A DNA stretch of 64,000 nucleotides from Symsagittifera roscoffensis (lineage: Eukaryota; Xenacoelomorpha; Acoela; Convolutidae): positions 13,281,088 to 13,345,087 of the forward strand of contig NC_087071.1 in the NCBI RefSeq assembly GCF_963678635.1. The letters are read 5' to 3'. The translations under genes and the position numbers were made by a program. Position 1 is the stretch's first letter. Every line of letters starts with the position of its first letter. A model generated the notes under the pieces. The model did no database searches and was not told where the DNA came from. It saw nothing but the letters and a program-made list of their open reading frames with translations. This document shows positions 52,241 to 63,400 of the stretch, in pieces.

Positions 52241-53155
52241 TGTGACATTCGACCAAAGTGGACCAAAATGCAGATTCAGCATATTCGAGTTTTTAACAGC
52301 GAACCTTCCGAAATGACGGTTTTAAGCGATTAACGACGTTATTGGGACGATTAGTCATACGGTGAAGTTCAAGATATTCTGGTATTTTGAAATTTTAAAA
52401 ATTCGAAGTATGACGTCATATTTCTGAGAAACGTCAGAAACGGCCATTTTGGCAGAAAACCGGAAGAAAAACACAACAACATTAGTTGCGATAGCGTGAA
52501 CAACGAGAATTGTGCTTGAAAAACAACGACGAATTGCAGAAGTAGCAGAGACCGCTCCGAGTTGCAACTATTGTGTCGCTACAATAGTTGCAAGGCCGTT
52601 GCGAACAACGGTGAAGGGTGGAAAACCAGCCTTCCGGAAGGAGAATAAGAGCCTTAATTCCCCGGATTCAGGAATCCGGAGGGGTCTCGGGACTGGAACT
52701 TTTATTAACTTATATAAACTTTTAGCTTCCCTGTCATGTCCTGAGTTGAATTTTAATTAACATCTGAATTCAATTTGCTAGGATGAGAAGCTAGGAGTTG
52801 GGGGAATGGGTTGATCCATCTTCGATGGAGATGATGATTTTTATCTACTGAACAAAAACAATAATAATTCAATAAATAGTAGTAGCCCTGTTTTTAGGAG
52901 TGACCTCGTGGTCTGGGGATACTGAGACCCAGCCATGAGCTCACTGTTTCTGCATGTAATCTAGTTAATTTGAGTGTTTTGACCGAAGCCGAAAGCAGTA
53001 TCGTTTTTTGTCGACCCGATGTTGGAAAGACCACCGAAAGTACTGGCTTGGTAGAGACGGTTAAAAACATGTAAAGCTCTGTTTAGACGTTAGCCAGTCG
53101 TCTTAGGACTTAGTTTTATTTTCCGTCGATATGTATCTTCCGGGCGAATGTTTCA
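52241..53155 (+). repeat. 3' LTR of element C (915 bp)
   Basis: Starts TGTGACATTCGACC and ends GAATGTTTCA (the last block mutated from GTTACA). It continues into a primer site, so it also serves as the 5' LTR of a following partial unit. Confidence 0.9.
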
Positions 53156-55140
53156 TAGATGTTTTTATGGCGCTCCTGGGTGTTATTCTTTTTTAACATC
53201 TTGACCGGCAGAACCGTTAACGAGCACTCCACGCCGAGCGGATGCTCACATTAACGCACTTAATAGGCCTAAACCGCCGGGGCGGAAGGGTAGTTCGGAG
53301 CTTTTTAACCTAGTTAAGACCGAAAATTCACGGACAAGGAAGAATGGAGGGATTCGCGGTCCCGTCGTTCCCTGAGAGGTTTGTGACCAGAAACACTTAA
53401 AGATAAATATAAAACCAAACAAAAAGTAGTATAGTACCCAAGAAAAACAAAAAACATAAAAAAAATAACCGAAAAAACCAAAAACAATAAAAAAGTAAAA
53501 AATCAGTAGAAATCATCCCCCCAGACAAGATGTGATCAGACCCTCCCGTTTGTTGTTGATAGATATATTGTTGTTACAGGCATTTATATCAGTCAAGATC
53601 GTTACGATCAATTTTGTAGCCCGTTTGTGAGGCTTGTACTGTAGGTTTATTTGAGCATAACCACCCTTATGAGAAACGTCATATTTCTGAGAAACGTCAG
53701 AAACGGCCATTTTGGCAGAAAACCGGAAGAAAAACACAACAACATTAGTTGCGATAGCGTGAACAACAAGAATTGTGCTTGAAAAACAACGACGAATTGC
53801 AGAAGTAGCAGAGACCACTCCGAGTTGCAACTATTGTGTCGCTACAATAGTTGCAAGGCCGTTGCGAACAACGGTGAAGGGTGGAAAACCAGCCTTCCGG
53901 AAGGAGAATAAGAGCCTTATTTGTTCATCACGGAGGGGTCACGGAGGGGTCTCAGGACTGGAACTTTTATTAACTTATATAAACTTTTAGCTTCCCTGTC
54001 ATGTCCTGAGTTGAATTTATTTAACATCTGAATTCATTTTGCTAGGATGAGAAGCTAGGAGTTGGGGGAATGGGTTGATCCATCTTCGATGGAGTTGATG
54101 ATTTTTATCTACTGAACAAAAACAATAATAATTCAATAAATAGTAGTAGCCCTGTTTTTAGGAGTGACCTAGTGGTCTGGGGATACTGAGACCCAGCCAT
54201 GAGCTCACTATTTCTGCATGTAATCTAGTTAATTTGATTGTTTTGACCGAAGCAGAAAGCAGTATCGTTTTTTGTCGACCCGATGTTGGAAAGACCACCG
54301 AAAGTACTGGCTTGGTAGAGACGGTTAAAAACATGTAAAGCTCTGTTAAGACGTTAGTCAGTCGTCTCAGGACTTAGTTTTATTTTCCGTCGATATGTAT
54401 CTTCCGGGCGAATGTTACATAGATGTTTTTATGGCGCTCCTGGGTGTTATTCTTTTTTAACATCTTGACCGGCAGAACCGTTAACGAGCACTCCGCACCG
54501 AGCGGATGCTCACATTATCGCCCTTAATAGGCCTAAGCCGCCGGGGCGGAAGGGTAGTTCGGAACGTGGAAGCCTTCCGGATTACCGTGAATAGCTTTTT
54601 AACCTAGTTAAGACCGAAAATTCACGGACCAGGAAGGGTGGAGGGATTCGCGGTCCCGTCGTTCCCTGAGAGGTTTGTGACCAAAAACATTTAAAGATAT
54701 ATACAAAACCAAACAAAAATCAGTATAGTACCCAAGAAAAAAAAACATAAAAAAATAACCGAAAAAATCAAAAACAATAAAAAAGTAAAAAATCAGTAGA
54801 AATCATCCCCCCAGACAAGATGTGATTAGACCCTCCCGTTTGTTGTTGATAGATATATTGTTGTCACAGGCATTTATATCAGTCAGGATCGTTACGATCA
54901 ATTTTGTAGCCCGTTTGTGAGGCTTGTACTGTAGGTTTATTTGAGCATAACCACCCTTATGAGAAACGTCATATTTCTGAGAAACGTCAGAAACGGCCTT
55001 TTTTGGCAGAAAACCGGAAGAAAAACACAACAACATTAGATGCGATAGCGCGAACAACGAGAATTGTGCTTGAAAAACAACGACGAATTGCATAAGTAGC
55101 AGAGACCGCTCCGAGTTGCAACTATTGTGTCGCTACAATA
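53156..55140 (+). repeat. Tandem partial LTR-leader units after element C
   Basis: Primer site 53168-53182 and leader to 53657; a 19-bp filler; LTR from internal position about 174 (53677) to 54419; primer site 54432-54446 and leader to about 54947; the same filler; LTR fragment 54967-55140. The two junctions are identical (ttgagcataaccacccttat), so a unit of 1,290 bp was duplicated after a first recombination. No coding sequence. Confidence 0.88.
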
Positions 55141-56372
55141 GTGCCATGGAAGTTCATTAGCTCATTAGCTACAAAAGTTCATTAGCTCTGAACCATGGCA
55201 TCAATCGTTTTCTTGCCCATATCTTCTTCACTTCCATCGGAATGTTTACAATCTTGCACTTTGTCTCAAAAAGATCTAAATCTTTTAGACAATCCAATTT
55301 CTGCAATTATTCTCTCGTTGGTGCCTCATGTCTATTGTTCTCCCTCACATGAGCTTCCAGCCATCGTATCGCCATCATAACTCCCACTATCACTATTGTT
55401 ATGGGCCGTGATGAGTCTGGTAAACCCATGGAGAGCAGCTCTCCAGAGTCCCAGATCAACACCAAATTACTACGCTTGGGATACCACCAGGTCTGCAGCA
55501 AGCAGTGGCAGGGAAACTCGTCATGTGTCAACATGATGCTCCTCCAATTGCGTTTTCCCGAAGCTTCCAGCAATGGTTTCACTTCCATCATCACTCGGTG
55601 GACTTCATCATTCTCGTCTACTGTATTGTAATCTGTAACAGTTGATCCTCTCTGTTTCTGTCTCTCAAAGTCACCGAAGTTCCCACTCACGTATCCCATG
55701 AACTTCCTTCCCAGTATCGATTCCAACTCCTCCTTTGTTCTCTCTGGAACTACTGAGAACATCTTACATAGCAACTCGTAAGATTTTTCGGACATTCTCG
55801 TTAGTCTCACACACTTTGGCACGGAGAAGGCTTGATCCACGACCGTTCTCGTACTCTTTACATCCACAGCTACGAAATGCACCGGGCATCTGCTCTTGCA
55901 CATTGGAGCCAATGTCGATCCCACCAAATATCGTGCTCCTGATGGTCTACAATAAGTTTCACTGTGTCTGATGTTCATTTCCGCCTCGATCGCTTCCCTC
56001 CATTTTCCTATGTGTTTCTGCTCGGTTTGCAGAACTCCTGGGAATACTTCTACACTGATGGCTGTGACCATCTCATGTCTCTGTTCTAGATTCAATAGTG
56101 ACTCTAAAGAACTAAAAATGCTGTAGAATCCTAGTGAAGTCACTAGATTCACCTCGGTTTCTCCATGACAATCCGCTATCAGTTCCGTTTCCGTTCTTGC
56201 TTTCATCACGACATTCCCAAACAATACCGTCAATTGCGCGTGTTGTTTCTCTAGGGTTTTCACACAGTCCAGACCTCCACAAACGTGACCTTTGTGCCAT
56301 TCTGCCAGATGATACAGCACAACCTTCCGGCGACATAAAAAAGAGTGACTAAAGGCCTTATGAACAAAAAAG
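55141..56372 (-). pseudogene. Element D fragment: C-terminal module of an ORF3 relative
   Basis: A minus-strand frame with about 380 residues matching the C-terminus of B ORF3: VTSLGFYSIFSSLESL, TAISVEVFPGVLQ, VDQAFSVPKCVRLTRMS, PLLEASGKRNWRSI, FPCHCLLQTWWYP, MAIRWLE. A TAA interrupts it after EAPTRE (55307), then the match continues (DLFETKCKIVNIPMEVKKIW, MPWFRA) to about 55180. It is bounded by the tandem LTR fragment on the left and by the E LTR on the right. It shows the module exists in a third lineage. It is a fragment without a start. Confidence 0.85.
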
Positions 56373-57167
56373 TGTTGCGACGGAGGGTCGGAATATTCTA
56401 GAACTTTTATTTTTAAAATTTCGATTGGAAGAAGAATATTTCTCAGAAATACGAAAAACGGCCATTTTGACTGAAAATGTGACGAAATTAAGAACCACGA
56501 TAGAGATTGTGAAGAACAGTCGAGCAAGAAAATTACGAAGCCTCTTATCGTGGCAATAACACACGATAAGAACCTTAGCGACGGAAATTTGTGGAGAAGG
56601 AGGCTTCAGTGGGGGAAGAAATACACCACGGAACCCTCCCGGGACACGAAATATAAGAGATAAGAGTGTTATCTCAAGAATATTACGGGAGCGGAGGCTT
56701 GGTCCCCCAGAGACTCTCTATGTGAAGGGACTGTATAGACTGACTGTATAGCTGCTATAATGTCATAGATCTTAATTAACACCGTTATTGTTTGATATTT
56801 CAGAAAATGAGTAGCTAGAAAGAGGAAAGGGTCAATCCATCTCCAATGGATTTAATATAGAACTGTCACACAAAAACATGTTAAAATAGGTTGTTCGAGC
56901 CGTGTTTTTAATGACAATCACGTAGTCTGAGGATCCGAGACTCAGCTATGTGGTTGTGTTCGCATGTAAACGAAAGCTGATCAAAAGTCGTTTGACTGAT
57001 GGCCTAAAAATGGTAACTTTTTACTTTGCCCTAAACAGACCAGAAAATCAACTGGCAAGGTCGAGACGGTGAAAAACGAGTAGAATTAAGGTAACTGACG
57101 CCTGCCAGTCGTTAATAGGTACTTTTTCTACGCTCCGTCGCTGTGTAGTATTTGGGCGAATGTTACA
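56373..57167 (+). repeat. 5' LTR of element E (about 795 bp)
   Basis: The right end GGGCGAATGTTACA is certain by homology. The left end is set at TGTTGCGACGG because the D frame stops matching there; it could be slightly different or truncated. It contains hairpins CTTATCGTG/CACGATAAG (56544-56570), AATCCAT/ATGGATT (56834-56852) and the 56919-56952 hairpin. Confidence 0.7.
56919..56952 (+). promoter_or_regulatory. LTR hairpin conserved by compensation (E copy)
   Basis: Arms CACGTAG-TCTGAG and CTCAG-CTATGTG, the counterpart of 34093-34127. Confidence 0.6.
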
Positions 57168-57179
57168 TAGACGTTTTTA

Positions 57180-57194
57180 TGGCGCTCCTGGGTG
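57180..57194 (+). promoter_or_regulatory. Primer binding site of element E
   Basis: TGGCGCTCCTGGGTG, 12 nt after the LTR end. Confidence 0.8.
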
Positions 57195-58392
57195 GGCCTG
57201 TTAAAGGCATGAAACCATCATGATCAGCAAGCGTTTCAGCGACGAACCCTCCGCTCCGGGCGTATGCCCGATTTAGAGGTCTTAATGACCGTTGTTGTAC
57301 TAGGGGGAAGGTGCGTACCCTCCGTCTAGTACAATTTAGCTTTTTAACTTAGTTAACACCGAAAATTCCGGGGGCCGGAGGGTTAGGTGGGAAGTCATGA
57401 ATCCGCTTGTCCCGAGGTCCCGGGACCAAAAACAACTAAAGAGAAAGCGTAAAACCAAACAAAAATAGTGTATAACCAAGAAAAAGCCAAAAATATATTT
57501 ATTTAAAAACAAAAAAGTACAAAAAACAGTAAAAAATCCAAAAAAGACCAAAAACAGTAAAAAACATAAAGTGACAGTTTATATGTTATTTCCGGACGAG
57601 ATGTGATCTGACCTTCCTATTTGTTGTTGTTTCAGATTGATTTATATCGTTTCTGATAGAAAGGTTGTGTGTTTTGGTGAAGGGTTGGATACCCTCCCTC
57701 GAGTGTAATTTGAGTGTTTAAGCACGTTAATGGTGATTTTGCCGGTGACCGGAGGGTAGAATGGCAAGCTGACCGACGTGTTTCACGCTCAACAGGGACA
57801 TCAAGGGCAACATCTGCAACGACTGTTGGGTATCGTTGAAGCAATTTTAGTATCGTCCGGGTACTATTTCATTAAAACTTAAGTGGTGGGGGGCACGATT
57901 GGCGCGGTCCGATTGTACCCTCCATCGATTACAAATTTCCGAGTTAAGGGTCTTAATTCGGGTATTTTGGTGCAAAGGAGGGTATAGTACTATTCATTAA
58001 CGACTATTAATAGATCATTATCCTTATTATATATTACTTATCTCCTATTTAGACCCAAGAAACAGCCATTTTTGTCGAAAATTACCGATTTTCGACCAAA
58101 CTGTAGACCCCCAAATTTTTGGATATCCGAGCTTTTCCGAACAACAAAAAGCTTTTATATAGGGAGTAGCTACGTAGTTCGACCCCCCTAACTAAAGAAA
58201 CCGCGTGAGAAAAGACTCAGTAGAAGTTGGAAAAAACCAAAATTTTTCGGTCAAAATTTCGATAATTTTCTGAATTTTGTCAATCTGTTTTGGGGATCGA
58301 GTTTTTGAGTTTTTAGAGTTAGAGCAATAAAATTTTTTGCGTTAGGAGCGTGCTAGCATAACGTGCTCGGTTACTAGAGAAATTTTTGGGTA

Positions 58393-58459
58393 ACCCTCCG
58401 AGTAGCTCCGTGGATAGAGCTATCGACTTAAGGTTTGGAAAAGGAAGGAATCGGAGGGT
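58393..58459 (+). other. tRNA-like element in the E leader
   Basis: The ends ACCCTCCGA and TCGGAGGGT pair over 9 bp, and a D-arm-like TAGCTCCGTGGATAGAGC follows the first arm with GCTC/GAGC paired. A CTTAAGG loop-like string comes next. There is no good anticodon stem or T arm, so it is not a functional tRNA. Confidence 0.35.
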
Positions 58460-58779
58460 CCAAATTTGATAGTTTTTGGCCAAATTTTTGTTTCTAAACC
58501 AATTTTGGTCCAGTTTTTTGCATTATTCCAGTGTCGTACAGGGCTACTACGCTCATTTCAAGTATTTTTAGGCACTTTCGACCGGAATTGCGGAAAAAGT
58601 CTTTCAGAACCTATATAGGTGGTAAAAAAAGGCCATTTTGACGAACGCGTTTTTGGCGATTTCTCAAAGACTAGTTGTCCGATCGGGATAATTTTGGTAC
58701 CATAAGTCGACGTTTTTGACCACTTTTCCTAATCGTAACCGTTTTTGGGTTGATTATTTCGGAAAAGAAAATTTTTTCA

Positions 58780-59330
58780 GAATTTGTTGGTTCGGAGGGT
58801 CCAAATCACGAGGAACCCTCCGAGCGGCATAAAATTTTAATAAAATCACCTTTTATCCTACTGGGAAGGTTGACCGAGTCAGCCAACCTAGTTTTAAGCC
58901 AGGTAGACCGCTCTCAGAGGCTTTACTGCGGTGGTATAACCCTTTTTCTTGATTTTGGGGGAACCCTCCGAAGTGACCCTCCGGAGTCAGCTAAACCCCT
59001 TAGCAACCCTCCTTAGTGGAAAATTTCCACGAGATCACCCAAAGAAGTTAAAACAGCTCCCCTTAGAGCTCCTAGCTTGTTTTGACGCTTTTTGAAGCTA
59101 GTGGGAGAACCTTCTAAGCGAGATCAAAAAATTTGAAAATTTTGGAGGTACCCTCCGAAGTAACCCTCCGGAGCATATTAAGCATCTTATTGACCCTCCT
59201 TAGTAAATTTAGGGGGACCCTCCGAAGTAACTTGGGTGATTAAGGTACCCTCCGAAGTAACTTGAGTGATCAAGCTACCCTCCGAGGTAACCCTCCGGAG
59301 TGTCTTAAACCTTCTAACGATCTTCCTTGT
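58780..59330. repeat. Cluster of ACCCTCCGAAGT / CCCTCCGGAG motifs
   Basis: About twelve copies of an ACCCTCCG core with either GAAGTAAC or GAG endings, irregularly spaced. Single copies in both orientations occur through the LTR and leader. Confidence 0.8.
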
Positions 59331-59540
59331 TAGAGACTTGAGTAAACCTTCTGTGGCGATTTGGGAAACGGAAAATATCCATTTAATTAGGATCATATTA
59401 GGATACTAGGCGTGCTTATCAGGATAATAAGAACCCATTCTGACCCGGAAATTCGTGATCAACTTTGGATTCTACATTGGGTGTATCAGAAGTACCCGAA
59501 CAAAGAAAATTTTTTTTTGATTGTGATTTTGGTCGTGTGG

Positions 59541-59697
59541 TTGCCTTGAGCTACTTAATTGAAAACTTCGGGCAATCCGGGAACAAATAAAGGAAGACCT
59601 CGGTGGGTGTATTAGGCAAATACACACCCATTTGAGAAGAAGAATTGTTCCCTACTCTCGTGCACTTGGAGCAGTCCGAGTGTGGGAGAGCTTTTTC
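59541..59697 (+). promoter_or_regulatory. Three-hairpin leader RNA module, E copy 1
   Basis: Hairpin 1 TTGCC/GGCAA (59541-59575). Hairpin 2 outer GGGAACAA/TTGTTCCC (59579-59586, 59645-59652), inner CTC/GAG and TGGGTGT/ACACCCA (59604-59630). Hairpin 3 CTCTC-CACTTGGA with TCCGAGTG-GAGAG (59655-59690). It ends AGCTTTTTC. Confidence 0.75.
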
Positions 59698-59725
59698 ATA
59701 GACTTGACGAATTTTCGATCAGAGG

Positions 59726-59890
59726 TTGCCTTGAGCTACTTAGTAGGACAGCTCGGGCAATCGCAGGACACCTAAAAGAAGACCTCGGTGGGTGTATTAG
59801 GCAGATACACACCCACTTGAGAAGACTGTGTCCTGGGCTTCGTTCTTTCGGATCGTTCCGATTGGGGGAAGTCTTTTTCTTTAAGACTAA
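59726..59890 (+). promoter_or_regulatory. Three-hairpin leader RNA module, E copy 2
   Basis: Hairpin 1 TTGCC-GAGCT with AGCTC-GGCAA (59726-59760). Hairpin 2 outer CAGGACAC/GTGTCCTG (59764-59771, 59828-59835), inner GTGGGTGT/ACACCCAC (59788-59816) and CTC/GAG. Hairpin 3 CTTC-TCGGA with TCCGA-GAAG (59838-59871). It ends AGTCTTTTTC. Confidence 0.75.
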
Positions 59891-60471
59891 GTTTTATTGA
59901 TCTGTTTCTGAAGTCATCACTGCTTTTTATCAAAGATTGTTTAATTTTAACAAAGCAGTGACTTGATAAATTGTGTGGCGATAAATTGATACTGACAAAA
60001 GGTCGCTGTCACCTGTAGGATATTCTTATCTGATTATCTATTGTGTTCTGTGTGTCGATTATATCTTGTGGAAATTTAGTGATACTGTTATACTATACAA
60101 CAGGGTTGAGTTAGCATTATATCAATACTGGGTAGACCCTGTGTGTAACTTTAGCTGAGTCAGTAGTTTAGTCGTGAGAGATCTAGGAGACATTTTGATA
60201 CTGACAGAATCGAGTAGGCAGCGTTAAGTGATTTAACTAGATCTTGTTTGTGGTACGTTTGCATTGCCATCAAATTACGAATATTTTCATTTTGTTAAAA
60301 ACTATACAGCGCAGGGACTCGCTAGGATCGACTACTAAAATTCCCAGGCTAAGCAAGGAAAGCACGCGGAAATTTAAAACAAGGCGTAGCCAAACCTCGT
60401 TTAGCAGCGCTTCCGACGCGTTTGCTGAAGACGAATCGACTAAAGGTCAACCTGATCTTTCAGTGAGCGAA

Positions 60472-63400
60472 ATGAAACTAAGGAGCGAGAAAAACCTCGA
60501 TGGCAATCAAGGGCGGAGCGCCGAGGCCGGGCCTGCGAGCGAAACGCTGGTGGATCCCTTTGACGAAGGGGAGCGAACGCTCATTCGACCCGACTTTGAG
60601 CCAGACGAGGTCCTCGAACGGGAGAAAGTCGAGAGGACAGAGGAGACCTCGGAGCGTCCCGAGGTCGAACCTCGGGAGGAAGTGTTGTACAGGGGAATGT
60701 CCAAATCAGAGACTAAGAGCTATAAATGGAGAAAGGAACCTTCACATCCGACAAGTACACACTCATCTTTGGCCAAGCAGAGCAACAACGCGATGATGTC
60801 GAGTATGAGTCCGGGTGAAGAGCAGACGTTCTCGAAGGCAAAGAAAAGTTGGAAGTCTTTGTACGATGAGCGCGTGACGTCGCTACAAGCCGGAGGTCTA
60901 TCCTCTAGTTACGACCAACCGGAAATAACCCATCCGGATGTGAACTTCACACCGTGCCCAAGGAACGACATGAGCAGGGAGGCGTCTTCTGCCTCGCCGA
61001 CCAGGCCTATGTCAGATGGGATAACGATGGGAGCATCATCAACGTTTGACAGACTGATGACGTCGATGCACAAGCAAAAGGGCGGTGCGTCGTCGAGTAC
61101 TAGGCTACAGCCGCAGTTAACCTCGTCTTCTCTGGGGCTAACCCCGCCATTGGGAGCAGCTGGTGACATAAGTGACATGTTCGCTGGTGTGATGAATGGC
61201 CTGGATGAATTGAGGCGGGACATGACTAAGAGGAGAGATCAAGTTGACGAGAGAGCTCACCATGGTCGAGAGAGTTTGAAGGACGAGCTAACGCACGTGA
61301 AGTCGCAGGCGAGGTTTGATCAGGCTCAATTGATTCGTAACACCGATCAATGCCTGGCCGAGAGCCTGGCACAGGCAAACAAAGAGTCAGAGGAAAGAGA
61401 GGCTAGGATAACAAGAGAGATCAAGCGATTGTTGAATGATCATGATAATACCTACGCCCAAACGATGACTGGCCTGGAAAGGAGGTTGGACGCCAAATCT
61501 GACTTGATGATGCGGAAGCTTGACGCGATCCTGAATGGGAGTAGTTGGCAGGAGCGTTCCAACTCAAGGAAACGCTCACGCAATGCGAATGTTGGAGATG
61601 GTATGGGCAACATTGCCAGAGCCCAGCAAGGCTCGAGAACGAACTACGAACATAGAAACAAGGAGCGGCCAAGGGCAGCCCCGCAGAGGCCTGGCTGGAC
61701 GAATCCAGTCCCACCGGAGGCAGATGCCACCCCGGAGACAAGATTGCCAACCGTGCCACAAGTCAGTTCAGTACCAGATCTGACTACAGTCTCACAAGAC
61801 ACAACGATGTATGCCTCGATGTTTGAGCCTCTGAACAGATCTCTTGAAACATTCATCACCAAGCTCTCGAAGTCAACCGAGAGAGGAGAGAGGTCAAGAA
61901 GAACACTGAAAAAGCCGAAGTCATATAAAGACGAGTCGGACGGCTGCATTGATACTTGGATAGAGGTGATGAAGTTACACTTTGAGGAAGAGAATCTCTC
62001 CAAGAAACAAGAGTGCAGCGCGCTGACGAGCAAACTGGAGGGTACTGCATTAAATTGTGTAATGGCGAAAAGAGCCAATGAGAGAGACAGCGCTCGCAAG
62101 ATATTCGACATCCTGCTGAATCGTTTCGGCTCTGGAGTACAAGGGCACCAGGCTATGGTGAAGTTCGAGAAGAGGCGTCAGAGAGATGAAGAATCAATAG
62201 ATAAATTCTTGGACGACCTTGAATTGCTCAGGAGGAGAAGCAACCCGGATGAGAGAATATCCGAGCGAAACTTGGCGATTGCTTCGAAGTTCATGGATGG
62301 AGTAAGGAGTGAGGAGTTGAAGACGATGTTGGCCACTCACTTCACCCTGTTGCTTGACCAGGTACCCACGCCTGACGACTTGCGTATGAAGTCACGCGAG
62401 TATTTACTCATAAAACCGAGGGCGCAAAACCGTTACAGCAATTATGGCAACTATAGCGGGACAAACACTGGTGCGAATTCCAGTTGGTACAAACCTCGCG
62501 ATGACATGGACAAGAGGAGGTCGTGTGCGAATTGTGGTTCGATGGACCATCACGTTTCTGCGTGTTCTGCATACAAACAGAACATGAAGGCCATAGGCTA
62601 CTTTCTAGAGGACGCCGACGCGACCGACGAGGATCATGAAGAGTACGTCAGAGGGCTCATCATGAAATATGGTCCGAGGTGTTTCTTCTGTAATTTGGAG
62701 GGACACTTCAAGTCGGATTGTACTCAATTTTGGGACGCAGTAGCGGACGCGAAACATCCCCGCCACGAAGAGGCGCTTTCGGGTGTCAAGGCCAGTCGAG
62801 CACGTCTGATGAACGAGGCTGAATCTCGGAGAAAGGAGACGACACCGAGCACCTTCACGACCAAAAAGGTTAGGACATGGCCCGACGAGGTGGTAGCCTC
62901 GAACCTCGAAGCAGAGTCGTCTAACCCACTCAAGGTGGATTACGGCCTGGCGGCAAGGACAGCGCTGCAGAATGTCAAACAGGACCTAGCCACGAAAGAA
63001 GTGGAGCAATGGGTAAGGTCGGAGCTGGAGAGCACAGATCTTCGGGAAAGTTTTAATGTCCTGGGTAAAACGACAAAAGCAGAAGACAAAGAGGAACCCA
63101 AGAAACAGGGACTAAAACTGAACGTTATATCTGGTAAGACTTTCGGCATGACGAAGGCGGGGACCAAAATAATGTCCATCATCTCAGTCGCAGGGCACCA
63201 GGTGGTCAAGAACTTGAGTGAACCATCCGAGATTACACTAGTCCACCTGGACATCTATGCCGACTACCTGAAGGAGAAGGATCCCAAACTGGACTCCAGG
63301 GCAGTGCGAGCGCTGCTCACAACGGGAGGTCCGAGACTGATGAAAGTGGACGGACATTATATCGATGTACATGGCCCTTACCCGATTCTGATGAATGTGG

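Larger units (their letters stand above)
33463..53155 (+). mobile_element. Element C: decayed giant Ty3/Gypsy-type element (19.7 kb)
   Basis: Plus-strand element with LTRs at 33463-34338 and 52241-53155, both starting TGTGACATTCGACC. It encodes gag-pol, ORF2, ORF3 and ORF4 in the same order as B but diverged. It lacks the protease (an in-frame deletion) and the macrodomain region, and it has many frameshifts and stops from 41150 onward. The 3' LTR runs on into another primer site and leader, so the right boundary is a tandem junction. Confidence 0.9.
57195..60471 (+). other. Leader of element E
   Basis: No gene supported. An A-rich block at 57420-57570, a tRNA-like inverted structure at 58393-58459, many ACCCTCC/GGAGGGT motifs (densest at 58780-59330), two copies of the three-hairpin RNA module (59541-59890), then AT-rich sequence. 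The gag frame is open back to about 60240 but without an ATG. Confidence 0.78.

Noticed and set aside
56373-60471. Hammerhead ribozyme in the E LTR or leader
   Set aside because: I found CTGATGG near 56995 but no CTGATGA plus GAAA core in a compatible arrangement on either strand.
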